64,000 nt of DNA from REEB95 sp963762425. Its GTDB lineage: Bacteria; Pseudomonadota; Alphaproteobacteria; ATCC43930; CGMCC-115725. Positions 46,411 through 56,248 of this stretch are shown in pieces. The number at the start of each line of letters is the position of its first letter. The first letter of the stretch is position 1. A program made the position numbers and the translations under genes. The notes beneath the pieces were generated by a model, which was not told the origin of the DNA, made no database searches, and worked only from the letters and a program-made list of their open reading frames with translations. The DNA lies in contig CAVXKY010000024.1 of the NCBI GenBank assembly GCA_963762425.1, positions 310,001-374,000 of the forward strand, given 5' to 3'.

Positions 46411-47704
46411 GATGCGCGCCCATCCAGCCAGCGTTGCAGATGAACATCGAGGAATTCGCGCAAGCTGGCGTTCTCGACCCGGTCGAGCGCGTCAGCGGCG
46501 AAGGCGGCGATCAGCATCTGCCGCGCCTCGGGCACCGGAATTCCGCGGCTTTCGAGATAGAACAGCGCCGCGTCGTCGAGATCGCCCACGGTCGCGCCGT
46601 GGCCGCATTTGACGTCGTCGGCCAGGATGTCGAGCTCGGGCTTGGTGTCGATGGCCGCGCGCGGGCTCAGCAGCAGGTTCTTGTTGAGCATGTGCGCGTC
46701 GGTCTTTTGAGCATTCGGCCTGACCGCGATGGTGCCAAGGAACGCGCCATGCGCGCTGCCATCGGCCACGCCCTTGAACAGTTCATGCGTGGTGCCATGG
46801 GGCGCGGCATGGTCGACGAAGGTGACGTTGGTCGCCTCCTGCGATCCCCGCAAAAGGAAAGCTCCGTTGAGATGGCACACCGCCCCCTCGCCTTCGAGCC
46901 GCGCCTGGCTGTCATGGCGCGACAGCTTGGCGCCAAGCGTCAAAACGAAACTCTCGTAACGCGCGTCCCGGCCGATCTCGATGCGATTCTGCGCCAGATG
47001 GATGGCGGATTGATCCTCGTCCTGCAATTTGACATGGGTCAGAGACGCACCCTTGGCCAGGCCGATCACGCCGGCCGCGTTGGTCCAATAATTTCCCGTG
47101 CCGGCAAAGCTTTCGATGAGATTGGCGCGGCTGCCAGGTCCCAGCAAAGCCAGATTGCGCAGATGGCAGGAACGCTGCCCGCCCTTGCCGAAATGCGCGA
47201 TCTCCACCGGCCGGTCGAGCGCCGCGCCCGCTTCGAGCGCCAGCACGAACCCGTCCTCGAACAAAGCGGCGTTGAGCGAGACAAAGGGCTGGCCGCCGAT
47301 GGTGTCGGTCTCGCGCAGCGCGGATTCCAGAAGCTCGGGGCGCTGTTTGAGGGTTTGCGCCGTCGAGGCGAGAGTGACGCCCTTGGGCAAGACGCCGATG
47401 GCGGAGAGCTTCGGAGAAAAGCGCCCATTGACCAGCACCAGGCGATGCGCTTCGCCGGGATAACGCCAAGGCGCCAAGGCGGAAGCTTCGATCGAGGCGG
47501 CATCATCCGCCGGCGGGAAACTCGCCTTCTGCAAGCTCTGGAGATTGGTGAAGCGCCAGGCCTCTTGCCGGCGCGACGGAAAGCCCAGCTCGGCGAAACG
47601 CTTCATCGCGCCTTCGCGCCGCGCGGAAAGCCAGGCGGGCTCGCCGGACGATCCGCGCCGCTTGAAGGCCTCGACATAAGGCCGGATTTCAGAAAGCGCG
47701 TCAC

Positions 47705-47708
<4 letters not shown>
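46407..47708 (-). CDS. sufD: Fe-S assembly protein SufD
   Basis: 433 residues. A SufBD-family core (beta-helix) with RFTNLQSLQKASF at the N-terminus, and FAGTGNYWTNAAGVIGLAKGA, LTLGAKLSRHDSQARLEGEG and DAHMLNKNLLLSPRAAIDTKPELDILADDVKCGHGATVG near the C-terminus. It forms the SufBC2D scaffold complex. The start is GTG at 47708 and overlaps the sufC stop (GTGA); the stop overlaps the sufS start. Confidence 0.93.
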
Positions 47709-48454
<746 letters not shown>

Positions 48455-48503
48455 TTTCTTGGATCCTAGGGCGAAAATTGGGTTCGTTTCGCAGTTTTCA
48501 GGT

Positions 48504-49954
<1,451 letters not shown>

Positions 49955-49958
<4 letters not shown>

Positions 49959-50425
49959 GATGCGGCTCCCTCGCCCGGCGCCGGTCCCTGGGGCGGCGGC
50001 ATGCGCGCCCAACGCGCGAGCAGGCCGTTGGGCACCATCTCGGCCAGACTCATGGCCGACAGCGCGTTGCCGACCGCGTCGTTGATGAGCTGCCAATGGG
50101 GCTTGGTCGAGCAGAAATCGGTGCGCTCGCAGGACGGGCCGTGGATGGTGCATTGCGTCGGGCCGATTTCGCCGTCGATCGCCGCCACCACCGCGGCGAT
50201 CGAGATCGCCTCGGGCGCGCGCGCCAGCTTGTAGCCGCCGGATGCCCCGCGCGAACCCGCCACCACCCCACCATGCGCCAGCGCCTTCAGCACCTTGGCC
50301 ACGGTGGCGCGCGGCAGGCGGGTCTGTTCGGCCATGCTGGCCGCGGTCATCTGGCGCTCGGGATCGAGCGCCATCTGGCTGGCGATGATGACGCCGTAAT
50401 CGGCCATTTTGCTCAGGATGATCAT
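49955..50425 (-). CDS. Rrf2/IscR-type regulator of the SUF operon
   Basis: 156 residues. A winged helix-turn-helix (SMAEQTRLPRATVAKVLKALA, GASGGYKLARAP) is followed by Cys92, Cys99 and Cys105 (QCTIHGPSCERTDFC), the ligand set for a 2Fe-2S cluster in IscR-like proteins. It is the first gene of the operon and matches the 'SUF system Fe-S cluster assembly regulator' subgroup. It should sense cluster supply and repress its own operon when clusters are plentiful. The exact operator is not certain. Confidence 0.9.
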
Positions 50426-50468
50426 GACCCTCCGGGTGACGAGCCCAATTAGGACGATTCTAGTACTT

Positions 50469-50498
50469 ATTACATCGGCACTAAAGCCGATGGATCAA
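50469..50498 (-). promoter_or_regulatory. Candidate promoter of the SUF operon
   Basis: On the minus strand TTGATC (50498-50493) and TGTAAT (50474-50469) are separated by 18 bases, 44-74 bases ahead of the regulator start at 50425. An inverted CGGC...GCCG lies in the spacer and ATAAGTACTAG just after it; either could be part of an Rrf2 operator. Position is good, sequence match is moderate. Confidence 0.4.
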
Positions 50499-50582
50499 GC
50501 CCGTTCAACCTCTTTCTCATCAGGGTCTTAGCCGGCGCGGCGGCGGCGGCCAAACGTCACCAGCGAGCGTTAACCATGTTCT

Positions 50583-50607
50583 GAGACAATACATTAATAA
50601 CTGTCTC
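50583..50607. promoter_or_regulatory. Inverted repeat GAGACA / TGTCTC before a beta-helix gene
   Basis: Six-base perfect arms separated by 13 A/T-rich bases, 43-67 bases upstream of the ATG at 50650, within an unusually A/T-rich stretch (50575-50640). A regulator site or promoter element is plausible. Confidence 0.35.
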
Positions 50608-50649
50608 TGGTATATTGTTTTTGAAGCAACTTTATAAACAGGATCACCC

Positions 50650-52086
50650 ATGCGCGCCCTTCGCGCCTTGCTGCTCATTTCGGCCGTGATCGCGATCGGC
50701 GCCTTGCCGGCCGCCGCCGACATGGCGATCAAGCTCAAGGACGGGCGGGTCATTACCGTGCCGGTCTCGCCCCAGGACGTCAATTCGATCACTTTCACCG
50801 CCCCCCATTCAGCCGCGGCAGCGCCCGCGCCCGCTCCCGTCGCCGTAGTCGCGCCCGCCTCCGTCGCCCCGCCCGCCGCGCCCAGCGCGGCCAATCTTCC
50901 GTCCCAGACCCTAGCCATGGCGCCGCTGGCGCCCGACCATCCCTCGGGCCGCGTGCTCCATGTCGGTCCCGGCCGCGACATGAAACTGCCGAGCGACGCC
51001 GCCAAGGCGGCCAAGGACGGCGACGTGATCGAGATCGACGCCGCCGATTACCGCGGCGACGTGGCGGTCTGGAACGCCAACGACATCGTCATCCGCGGCA
51101 TCGGCGGCCGCCCGCATCTCGCCGCCGACGGCGAAGCCGCGCAGGGCAAAGGGATCTGGGTCACCCACGGCAACAACATCCGCATCGAGAATGTCGAGTT
51201 GTCGGACTGCCATGTGAATGACGGCAACGGCGCCGCCATCCGCGCCGAAGGCGCCGGTCTCGTCCTGTCCAAGGTCTATATCCACGACAACGAGGACGGC
51301 ATCCTCTCCACCAGCAACGCCGACAGCGACATCGTCATCGAGGATTCGGAATTCGCGCATAACGGCACGTCGAGCGGCTCGACCCACGGCATCTATATCG
51401 GCAACGTGCGCAGCCTCACGCTGCGCGGCAGCTATTTCCACGACACCGTGACCGGGCATCACGTCAAGACGCGCGCGCTCGCCAACTACATCCTCTACAA
51501 CCGCATCCTCGACGGCCCCAACAGCAACGCCAGCTATTCGATCGACCTGTCGAACGGCGGGCGCAGCTACGTCATCGGCAACATCATCGAGAAAGGCCCC
51601 AAGGCCGAAAACTACACCATGATCGCCTTCGCGATGGAGGGCCCGACCAATCCGGTGCAGGAGCTTTACGTCGTCGGCAACACCATGATCATGGACCGCT
51701 CGAGCGGCATCTTCATCCGTTCGCGCGGCCCCAATCCGGCCACTGTCGCCGACAACATCTTCGCCGGCCCGGGCGATCTGATCTCGGGCTCCGGCAAGTT
51801 CATCAACAACGTGCTCTCCAACAACGCGCGCGCCGATGGCGACCCCAACGCCAATGGCGGCCGGGGCAATCGCATCGTCGCCGACGTGCGCTTCGCCGAT
51901 CCGACGCGCTACGATTATCACCTGCTGCCGGGATCGCCGGCCATCGGCGCCGGCGCCGATCCGGGCGACGGCGCTGGCTACAAGCTGTTGCCGGTCTACG
52001 AGCCGTTGACGCCGTTGGGCTTCACCGCGCGGCCGGCGGGCGGCGCGCTCGACGCCGGCGCGTTGAGCTTCGTCATTCGCGGCTAG
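50650..52086 (+). CDS. Exported right-handed parallel beta-helix protein
   Basis: 478 residues with a signal peptide (LLLISAVIAIGALPAAADM), a short beta domain, an Ala/Pro-rich linker (residues 57-90) and a beta-helix from about 100 to 400. Helix rungs carry NIRIENVELSDCHVN, VLSKVYIHDNEDGI and IVIEDSEFAHNG, the NosD/PL6-like pattern of pectate-lyase-like folds. The C-terminal part has YDYHLLPGSPAIGAG, common in surface or polysaccharide-binding beta-helix proteins. It may bind or cut an extracellular polysaccharide; no catalytic set is recognised. Its stop codon overlaps that of the convergent beta-helix gene. Confidence 0.78.
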   Translation: MRALRALLLISAVIAIGALPAAADMAIKLKDGRVITVPVSPQDVNSITFTAPHSAAAAPAPAPVAVVAPASVAPPAAPSAANLPSQTLAMAPLAPDHPSGRVLHVGPGRDMKLPSDAAKAAKDGDVIEIDAADYRGDVAVWNANDIVIRGIGGRPHLAADGEAAQGKGIWVTHGNNIRIENVELSDCHVNDGNGAAIRAEGAGLVLSKVYIHDNEDGILSTSNADSDIVIEDSEFAHNGTSSGSTHGIYIGNVRSLTLRGSYFHDTVTGHHVKTRALANYILYNRILDGPNSNASYSIDLSNGGRSYVIGNIIEKGPKAENYTMIAFAMEGPTNPVQELYVVGNTMIMDRSSGIFIRSRGPNPATVADNIFAGPGDLISGSGKFINNVLSNNARADGDPNANGGRGNRIVADVRFADPTRYDYHLLPGSPAIGAGADPGDGAGYKLLPVYEPLTPLGFTARPAGGALDAGALSFVIRG

Positions 52087-53372
52087 GGCCTCGCGCCCCT
52101 GAGCTTGGCCGCATAGGCGCGGTATTCGGCCAGCAGCTGCGCCGCCCGGTTGCACGGCAGCTTGCCGTATTGGATGGCGCCCGGAACGCTTGCATCCTTC
52201 GGCCGCGGATTTCCGCAAAGATCGTCGGTCACGTCGGGCAAGGGCGCGCTCTTGAAATCGAAATCCCCACCTGGGCGCAGCGAGAGATTCCCCTCGCGCG
52301 CATCGACAAAGTATCGATCGAGCGGCAACGCGCCCGGCCCCGCCACCACATTGCCGGAAGCCGAGAGGCGCGCGCCCTCGCTGGCGACGATGCCCCCGGA
52401 AACCAGGTTGTCGATGACCGCAACGTCACTGTCCTTGCCGCGCGCCTCGATGCCGTAGGTGCCGATGAGCGTGTTGTTGAACACGCGGCCGTTCTTCGCG
52501 CGCCAGAGATAGATGCCGTCTTCCATCGGGCAGGCCAGCACCACGTTGTTGCGCACCATGCCGTCGCGGTTCTCGTCCTGGTCGCAACCGCCCTCGCAAT
52601 ATTGCGGGCCGCTGCCGCTGCCGCCCAATGAGATGCCGCGGGTATAGGACAAGGGCGACATCATCAACGCGCAGGCGACGACGTTGCGCTCGATCAGCGT
52701 TCCGGAGGAATTGCCCTTGAAGAACAAGGCATAGCCGAAATCGTCGTTGATCACCGCCGGGTGGTTGATCGCCTTGCCGTAATCGGCGATCAGGTTGCCG
52801 CGCACGATCCAGCCATCCCCGCCCACCACGTCGATGGGAGCGATCGGGTTGTCGGTCTGGCGGTGGTGGGTGTCGAACAGCCAATTGCCTTCGATCAGCA
52901 CGTCCTTGGGAAAGCTGCCGCCTTCGCCATTGCCTTTGATATGCGCGTTGTAGTCGCGGATGCGGTTGCGGCGGATGACGGTGCGGTCGGCCCCGGCGAT
53001 GATGTGGAACGCATGTTCGCAATCGGTGTCGGTCGCGCAGGTTCCGGCGATGTCGAGATTCTCGAACACCCAATCCGAACCCGAAACCTTGATGAACTCG
53101 GTGGCGCGCGAGCGGAGCTCGACCGTGCCCGGGACGGCGGCGCGCAGGATGATCCCCCGGCCGGGCACGCCGCTCTGGCTCAGGCGCAGCGGCGGCATTT
53201 CGTAGGTTCCAGGCGCGATGGTGATGCTGTCGCCCGCTTGCGCCCCCACCAGATCCTGGATGATCTCCGGAACGCTCGAGGCCGTCATTTCGCGCGCCTG
53301 AGCGGACGCGGCCCAACCCGGTGCGATCAGTCCCAGCGCGGCCAGAACGAGCAGCGCTCTTTTCCCATTCAT
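52083..53372 (-). CDS. Exported parallel beta-helix protein, PL6-like
   Basis: 429 residues from ATG 53372. Signal peptide (LLVLAALGLIAPGWAASAQA), then a beta-helix opening with IIQDLVGAQAGDSITIAPGTYEM, as in chondroitinase-B/alginate-lyase (PL6) proteins, followed by rungs VFENLDIAGTC, VIRRNRIRDYNAHIKGNG, and Cys pairs. The catalytic Lys and Arg of true PL6 lyases cannot be located with confidence. The C-terminal region (LCGNPRPKDASVPGAIQYG) is also PL6-like. It converges on the other beta-helix gene, sharing the CTAG stop sequence. Probably a secreted polysaccharide-active or -binding protein. Confidence 0.75.
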   Translation of the reverse strand: MNGKRALLVLAALGLIAPGWAASAQAREMTASSVPEIIQDLVGAQAGDSITIAPGTYEMPPLRLSQSGVPGRGIILRAAVPGTVELRSRATEFIKVSGSDWVFENLDIAGTCATDTDCEHAFHIIAGADRTVIRRNRIRDYNAHIKGNGEGGSFPKDVLIEGNWLFDTHHRQTDNPIAPIDVVGGDGWIVRGNLIADYGKAINHPAVINDDFGYALFFKGNSSGTLIERNVVACALMMSPLSYTRGISLGGSGSGPQYCEGGCDQDENRDGMVRNNVVLACPMEDGIYLWRAKNGRVFNNTLIGTYGIEARGKDSDVAVIDNLVSGGIVASEGARLSASGNVVAGPGALPLDRYFVDAREGNLSLRPGGDFDFKSAPLPDVTDDLCGNPRPKDASVPGAIQYGKLPCNRAAQLLAEYRAYAAKLRGARP

Positions 53373-53459
53373 GCCGTCACTATGCCGTAGCCTTCCAATT
53401 CGCAAAAAGCGCCCAGGCCGGCGTCAAAAACGGCTAACCCGGTAGTCGCATAATAGGGC

Positions 53460-53488
53460 TTGTTCTTGTTATGTTCCATTGCTAGGCT
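53460..53488 (+). promoter_or_regulatory. Promoter for the micro-ORF (TTGTTC-17-TAGGCT)
   Basis: TTGTTC at 53460-53465 and TAGGCT at 53483-53488 are separated by exactly 17 bases and lie 29 bases ahead of the ATG at 53517. The match to sigma-70-type elements is fair and the spacing is ideal. Confidence 0.45.
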
Positions 53489-53516
53489 CTGGGGTAGTCA
53501 TCCAGAGGGGATATCC

Positions 53517-53600
53517 ATGCCGACCAAGTCCTTCGACCGCCAAAGCGCCGCCGTGCTGCTGCTGGGCTGGGTGGTGGCGCTTATCACCACCCTGACCTAG
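53517..53600 (+). CDS. 27-residue hydrophobic micro-protein
   Basis: ATG at 53517 with GAGGGGATATCC ahead opens 27 codons ending in TAG at 53600. The peptide has a charged start (TKSFDRQ) and one membrane segment, AAVLLLGWVVALITTL, with a single Trp. It is too short for standard gene calling. Support: an ideal-spaced promoter, a good ribosome-binding site and a clean amphiphilic design. It lies in the 344-base gap between a beta-helix gene and the OmpR-type system. It may be a small regulatory membrane protein or a type I toxin-like peptide; the function is unknown. Confidence 0.5.
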   Translation: MPTKSFDRQSAAVLLLGWVVALITTLT

Positions 53601-53716
53601 CCGCTATTGGGCCGCCCGGGACGGGTTCCCCGGCCCTGTTCGGCCGGATCGTCTAACCGGGCTTTAATCCGCGCCGGGGTTTCCGCGCCCGCGCCATGCC
53701 GCTATCGTCGCCCGGC

Positions 53717-54391
53717 ATGAAGCTCCTGCTGATCGAGGACGACCAGAAGACGGCCGATTACATCGCCAAGGGCCTGGCTGAATCGGGTTACGTGGTCGAC
53801 CACGCCTATGAGGGCCGCGACGGGCTGTTCATGGCCTCGGGCGGCGGCTATGACGCGCTCGTCGTCGACCGCATGCTGCCCGGCATGGACGGGCTGGCGT
53901 TGATCGCCGCCTTGCGCGCCGCCGAGGTCAAGACCCCGGTCCTGATCCTCTCCGCCATGGGCGCGGTCGACGACCGGGTCAAAGGCTTACGCGCCGGCGG
54001 CGACGACTACCTGGTCAAGCCTTTCGCCTTCGCCGAGCTGTTGGCGCGCATCGAGGCGCTGCTGCGGCGCGGGCCCGCCTCGGCCGCCACCGTCAAGATC
54101 AAGGCCGGCGCGCTCGAGATGGATCTGCTGGCGCGCAACGTCACGCGCTCGGGCCGCGAGATCGATCTGCTGCCGCGCGAATTCCGCCTGCTCGAATTCC
54201 TCATGCGCCATGCCGGCCAGGTCGTCACCCGCACCATGCTGCTCGAAAACGTCTGGGACTATCATTTCGACCCGCAAACCAACGTCATCGACGTGCATGT
54301 GAGCCGTCTCCGGCAGAAAATCGACAAGGGCTTCGACAAGCCGATGCTGCAAACCGTGCGCGGCGCCGGCTACCGCCTGAACGTGGAATAG
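53717..54391 (+). CDS. OmpR/PhoB-family response regulator (heavy-metal type)
   Basis: 224 residues. Receiver: acidic pair in LLIEDDQKTADYI, phosphoacceptor Asp51 in DALVVDRMLPGMDG, Lys101 in YLVKPFAF. Winged-helix DNA-binding domain: DLLPREFRLLEFLMRHAGQVVTR, then NVIDVHVSRLRQKID and VRGAGYRL. The pattern is that of the CusR/CopR/CzcR heavy-metal subgroup, and the DDQKTADYIAKGL start is typical. The kinase follows three bases later. A link with the copper-type genes at 58-62 kb is possible but unproven. Confidence 0.92.
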   Translation: MKLLLIEDDQKTADYIAKGLAESGYVVDHAYEGRDGLFMASGGGYDALVVDRMLPGMDGLALIAALRAAEVKTPVLILSAMGAVDDRVKGLRAGGDDYLVKPFAFAELLARIEALLRRGPASAATVKIKAGALEMDLLARNVTRSGREIDLLPREFRLLEFLMRHAGQVVTRTMLLENVWDYHFDPQTNVIDVHVSRLRQKIDKGFDKPMLQTVRGAGYRLNVE

Positions 54392-54394
54392 CCC

Positions 54395-55831
54395 GTGACC
54401 GTGCGTGGCATCGATATCTGGCGCTTTCTCCACACCAACGCCTTCCGCATCGCCGCGGTCTATTTCGTGCTGTTCGCGGCTTCGGTTCTGGCGCTGCTTG
54501 TCTTCTTCTATTTTTCGACCGCCGATTTTCTCGAGCGCGAGATCGAGGCCACGGTCGACGCCGAAATTCGTGGTTTGCAGGAGCAGCACGATTTTCAGGG
54601 CCTGGTCGGGGTGATCCACGAACGCAGCGCGCCCGGCCGCGCCGACAACATGCTCTATCTGCTCACCGATCCGCTGCTGAATCCGCTCGCCGGCAATCTC
54701 TCGCAATGGCCGCGCGAGGCGCGGCAGGTGCGCCCCGGCTGGTTCCTGTTTCCGATCCAGGTCTCGACGCGCAACGGTCCCGAGACCCACAACGTGCTGT
54801 GCTCTGTCTTCGTGCTGGGCAACGGCGACCATCTGCTGGTCGGGCGCGATTTGCGCGACGCCACCATGTTCCGCATCCGGATCCTGACCACGCTGGCCTG
54901 GTCGGGCCTGATCGCGCTCGGTCTCGGCATCGCCGGCGGCGTGATCATGACCCGCAACATGCTGCGCCGGGTCGAGGCCGTGGCCAAGACCACCGAACAG
55001 ATCATCCGGGGCGATTTCGCCCAGCGCGTGCCTTTATCCGGCAGCGGCGACGAATTCGACCAGCTCGGATCCAATCTCAACGTAATGCTCGACCAGATCG
55101 AGCGGCTGATGGCCGGGATGCGCCAGGTCACCGACAACATCGCGCATGATCTGCGCACGCCGCTGTCGCGCCTGCGCGCGCGTTTGGAAGTGACGCTGCT
55201 GGAAAAGCCGGACACCGGGCGTTACGCGGAAGCGTTGCGCGAAACCATATCCGAGGCCGATCAGCTACTCGGCACCTTCAACGCGCTCCTGAGCATCGCC
55301 GAGGCCGAGGCGGGTTCCCGGCGCGACACCGCCACGGTGGTCGACCTGTCCGAGATCGCGCGCGCCGTCGCCGAGCTTTACGAGCCGGTGGCCGAGGAAA
55401 AAGGCCTGGTCCTGAGCTTCGATGCGCCGCAGCCGGTGAATGTCCGCGGCGACCGCCATCTGTTGTCGCAGGCGATCGCCAATCTGCTCGACAATGCGCT
55501 CAAATACACGCCCGCGGGCCGCGTGACGCTGTCGGTGCGCAGCGCGGATCAGACGGCCCGGGTCGAAGTCGCCGACAGCGGACCCGGCATTCCCGCGGAC
55601 CGTCGCGAGGCGGTGTTCGACCGCTTCGTCCGCCTCGAAGGCAGCCGTTCGACGCCCGGCAACGGATTGGGATTGAGCCTGGTGCGCGCGGTGGCGCGGC
55701 TTCACGACGGCACGGCCACGCTCGAAGACAATAATCCCGGCCTCAAGGCGATCTTCACCCTGCCGATCGCGCCGGAGCAAGCTGAGCCGGCGGTTTCCGA
55801 CTCGTTCCCGCCCCTCGCGGAGGGCGCGTAG
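54395..55831 (+). CDS. Sensor histidine kinase with HAMP domain
   Basis: 478 residues from GTG 54395. Two membrane helices (IAAVYFVLFAASVLALLVFFY near residue 23 and TTLAWSGLIALGLGIAGGVI near 165) bound a periplasmic sensor region of about 120 residues. A HAMP domain follows, then HisKA with His251 (DNIAHDLRTPLSRL) and the HATPase boxes (NLLDNALKYTP, DSGPGIP, GNGLGLSLVRAV). The kinase pairs with the regulator directly upstream. The periplasmic domain has no Cys or His cluster, so a metal ligand is not evident. Confidence 0.92.
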   Translation: MTVRGIDIWRFLHTNAFRIAAVYFVLFAASVLALLVFFYFSTADFLEREIEATVDAEIRGLQEQHDFQGLVGVIHERSAPGRADNMLYLLTDPLLNPLAGNLSQWPREARQVRPGWFLFPIQVSTRNGPETHNVLCSVFVLGNGDHLLVGRDLRDATMFRIRILTTLAWSGLIALGLGIAGGVIMTRNMLRRVEAVAKTTEQIIRGDFAQRVPLSGSGDEFDQLGSNLNVMLDQIERLMAGMRQVTDNIAHDLRTPLSRLRARLEVTLLEKPDTGRYAEALRETISEADQLLGTFNALLSIAEAEAGSRRDTATVVDLSEIARAVAELYEPVAEEKGLVLSFDAPQPVNVRGDRHLLSQAIANLLDNALKYTPAGRVTLSVRSADQTARVEVADSGPGIPADRREAVFDRFVRLEGSRSTPGNGLGLSLVRAVARLHDGTATLEDNNPGLKAIFTLPIAPEQAEPAVSDSFPPLAEGA

Positions 55832-55840
55832 TTCCCGGCC

Positions 55841-56047
55841 CTAGCGCTGGGCGCGTAATTCCCAGAAAGCGGCGTCGTAACCTGACTTGGCGCGCGCGTC
55901 GCGATGCGCCAGGCGGCGGCTGATGTCGCTCAGCAGACGCCTAAATTCTTCGTAGCTCACGCCGGCGCTCCGTACCACGGGCCCCATCACATCGTCGCCC
56001 AGGAGTTCTTCCAGATCGGGCTCACCCGCCAATCGCCAGCGTGACAT
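55841..56047 (-). CDS. Conserved small protein of unknown function
   Basis: 68 residues from ATG 56047 with AAGGAG seven bases ahead. It is acidic in the middle (GEPDLEELLGDDVMGPV) and basic at the end, with a helix YEEFRRLLSDISRRLAHRD and no membrane segment. The design suggests a small soluble adaptor or protein-binding helix. I do not recognise the family. It converges on the kinase gene. Confidence 0.6.
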   Translation of the reverse strand: MSRWRLAGEPDLEELLGDDVMGPVVRSAGVSYEEFRRLLSDISRRLAHRDARAKSGYDAAFWELRAQR

Positions 56048-56148
56048 ACCACTCTCCTTAACCACCTGTTAACCCGCCGATCCGCGCACCGGAGACGGCG
56101 GTACCATACCCATAATGCCGTCCGATCTTGGCCATTTTATGGCGCGAG

Positions 56149-56162
56149 ACGGAAACTTCCGT
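56149..56162. repeat. Inverted repeat ACGGAA-AC-TTCCGT
   Basis: Perfect 6-bp arms with a 2-base gap in the region between the divergent genes starting at 56047 and 56249. A dimeric regulator site is possible; no regulator is identified. Confidence 0.35.
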
Positions 56163-56208
56163 GTATCCGTCCGGCGGCGAAGCCCAATTCCTACCGAAAA
56201 GCTAACGT

Positions 56209-56243
56209 CGCCATTCGTTTAACTTTTTTCATTCACAATGGCG
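56209..56243 (+). promoter_or_regulatory. Leader hairpin CGCCATT / AATGGCG before a TPR gene
   Basis: Seven-base perfect arms with a 21-base A/T-rich loop end six bases before the ATG at 56249. In the mRNA the stem would cover the place where a ribosome-binding site should be. There is no strong Shine-Dalgarno sequence otherwise. Confidence 0.35.
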
Positions 56244-56248
56244 GCGTC

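Noticed and set aside
53609..53636. Terminator after the micro-ORF (GGGCCG/CGGCCC)
   Set aside because: The stem is short, competing foldings exist and no T-run follows.
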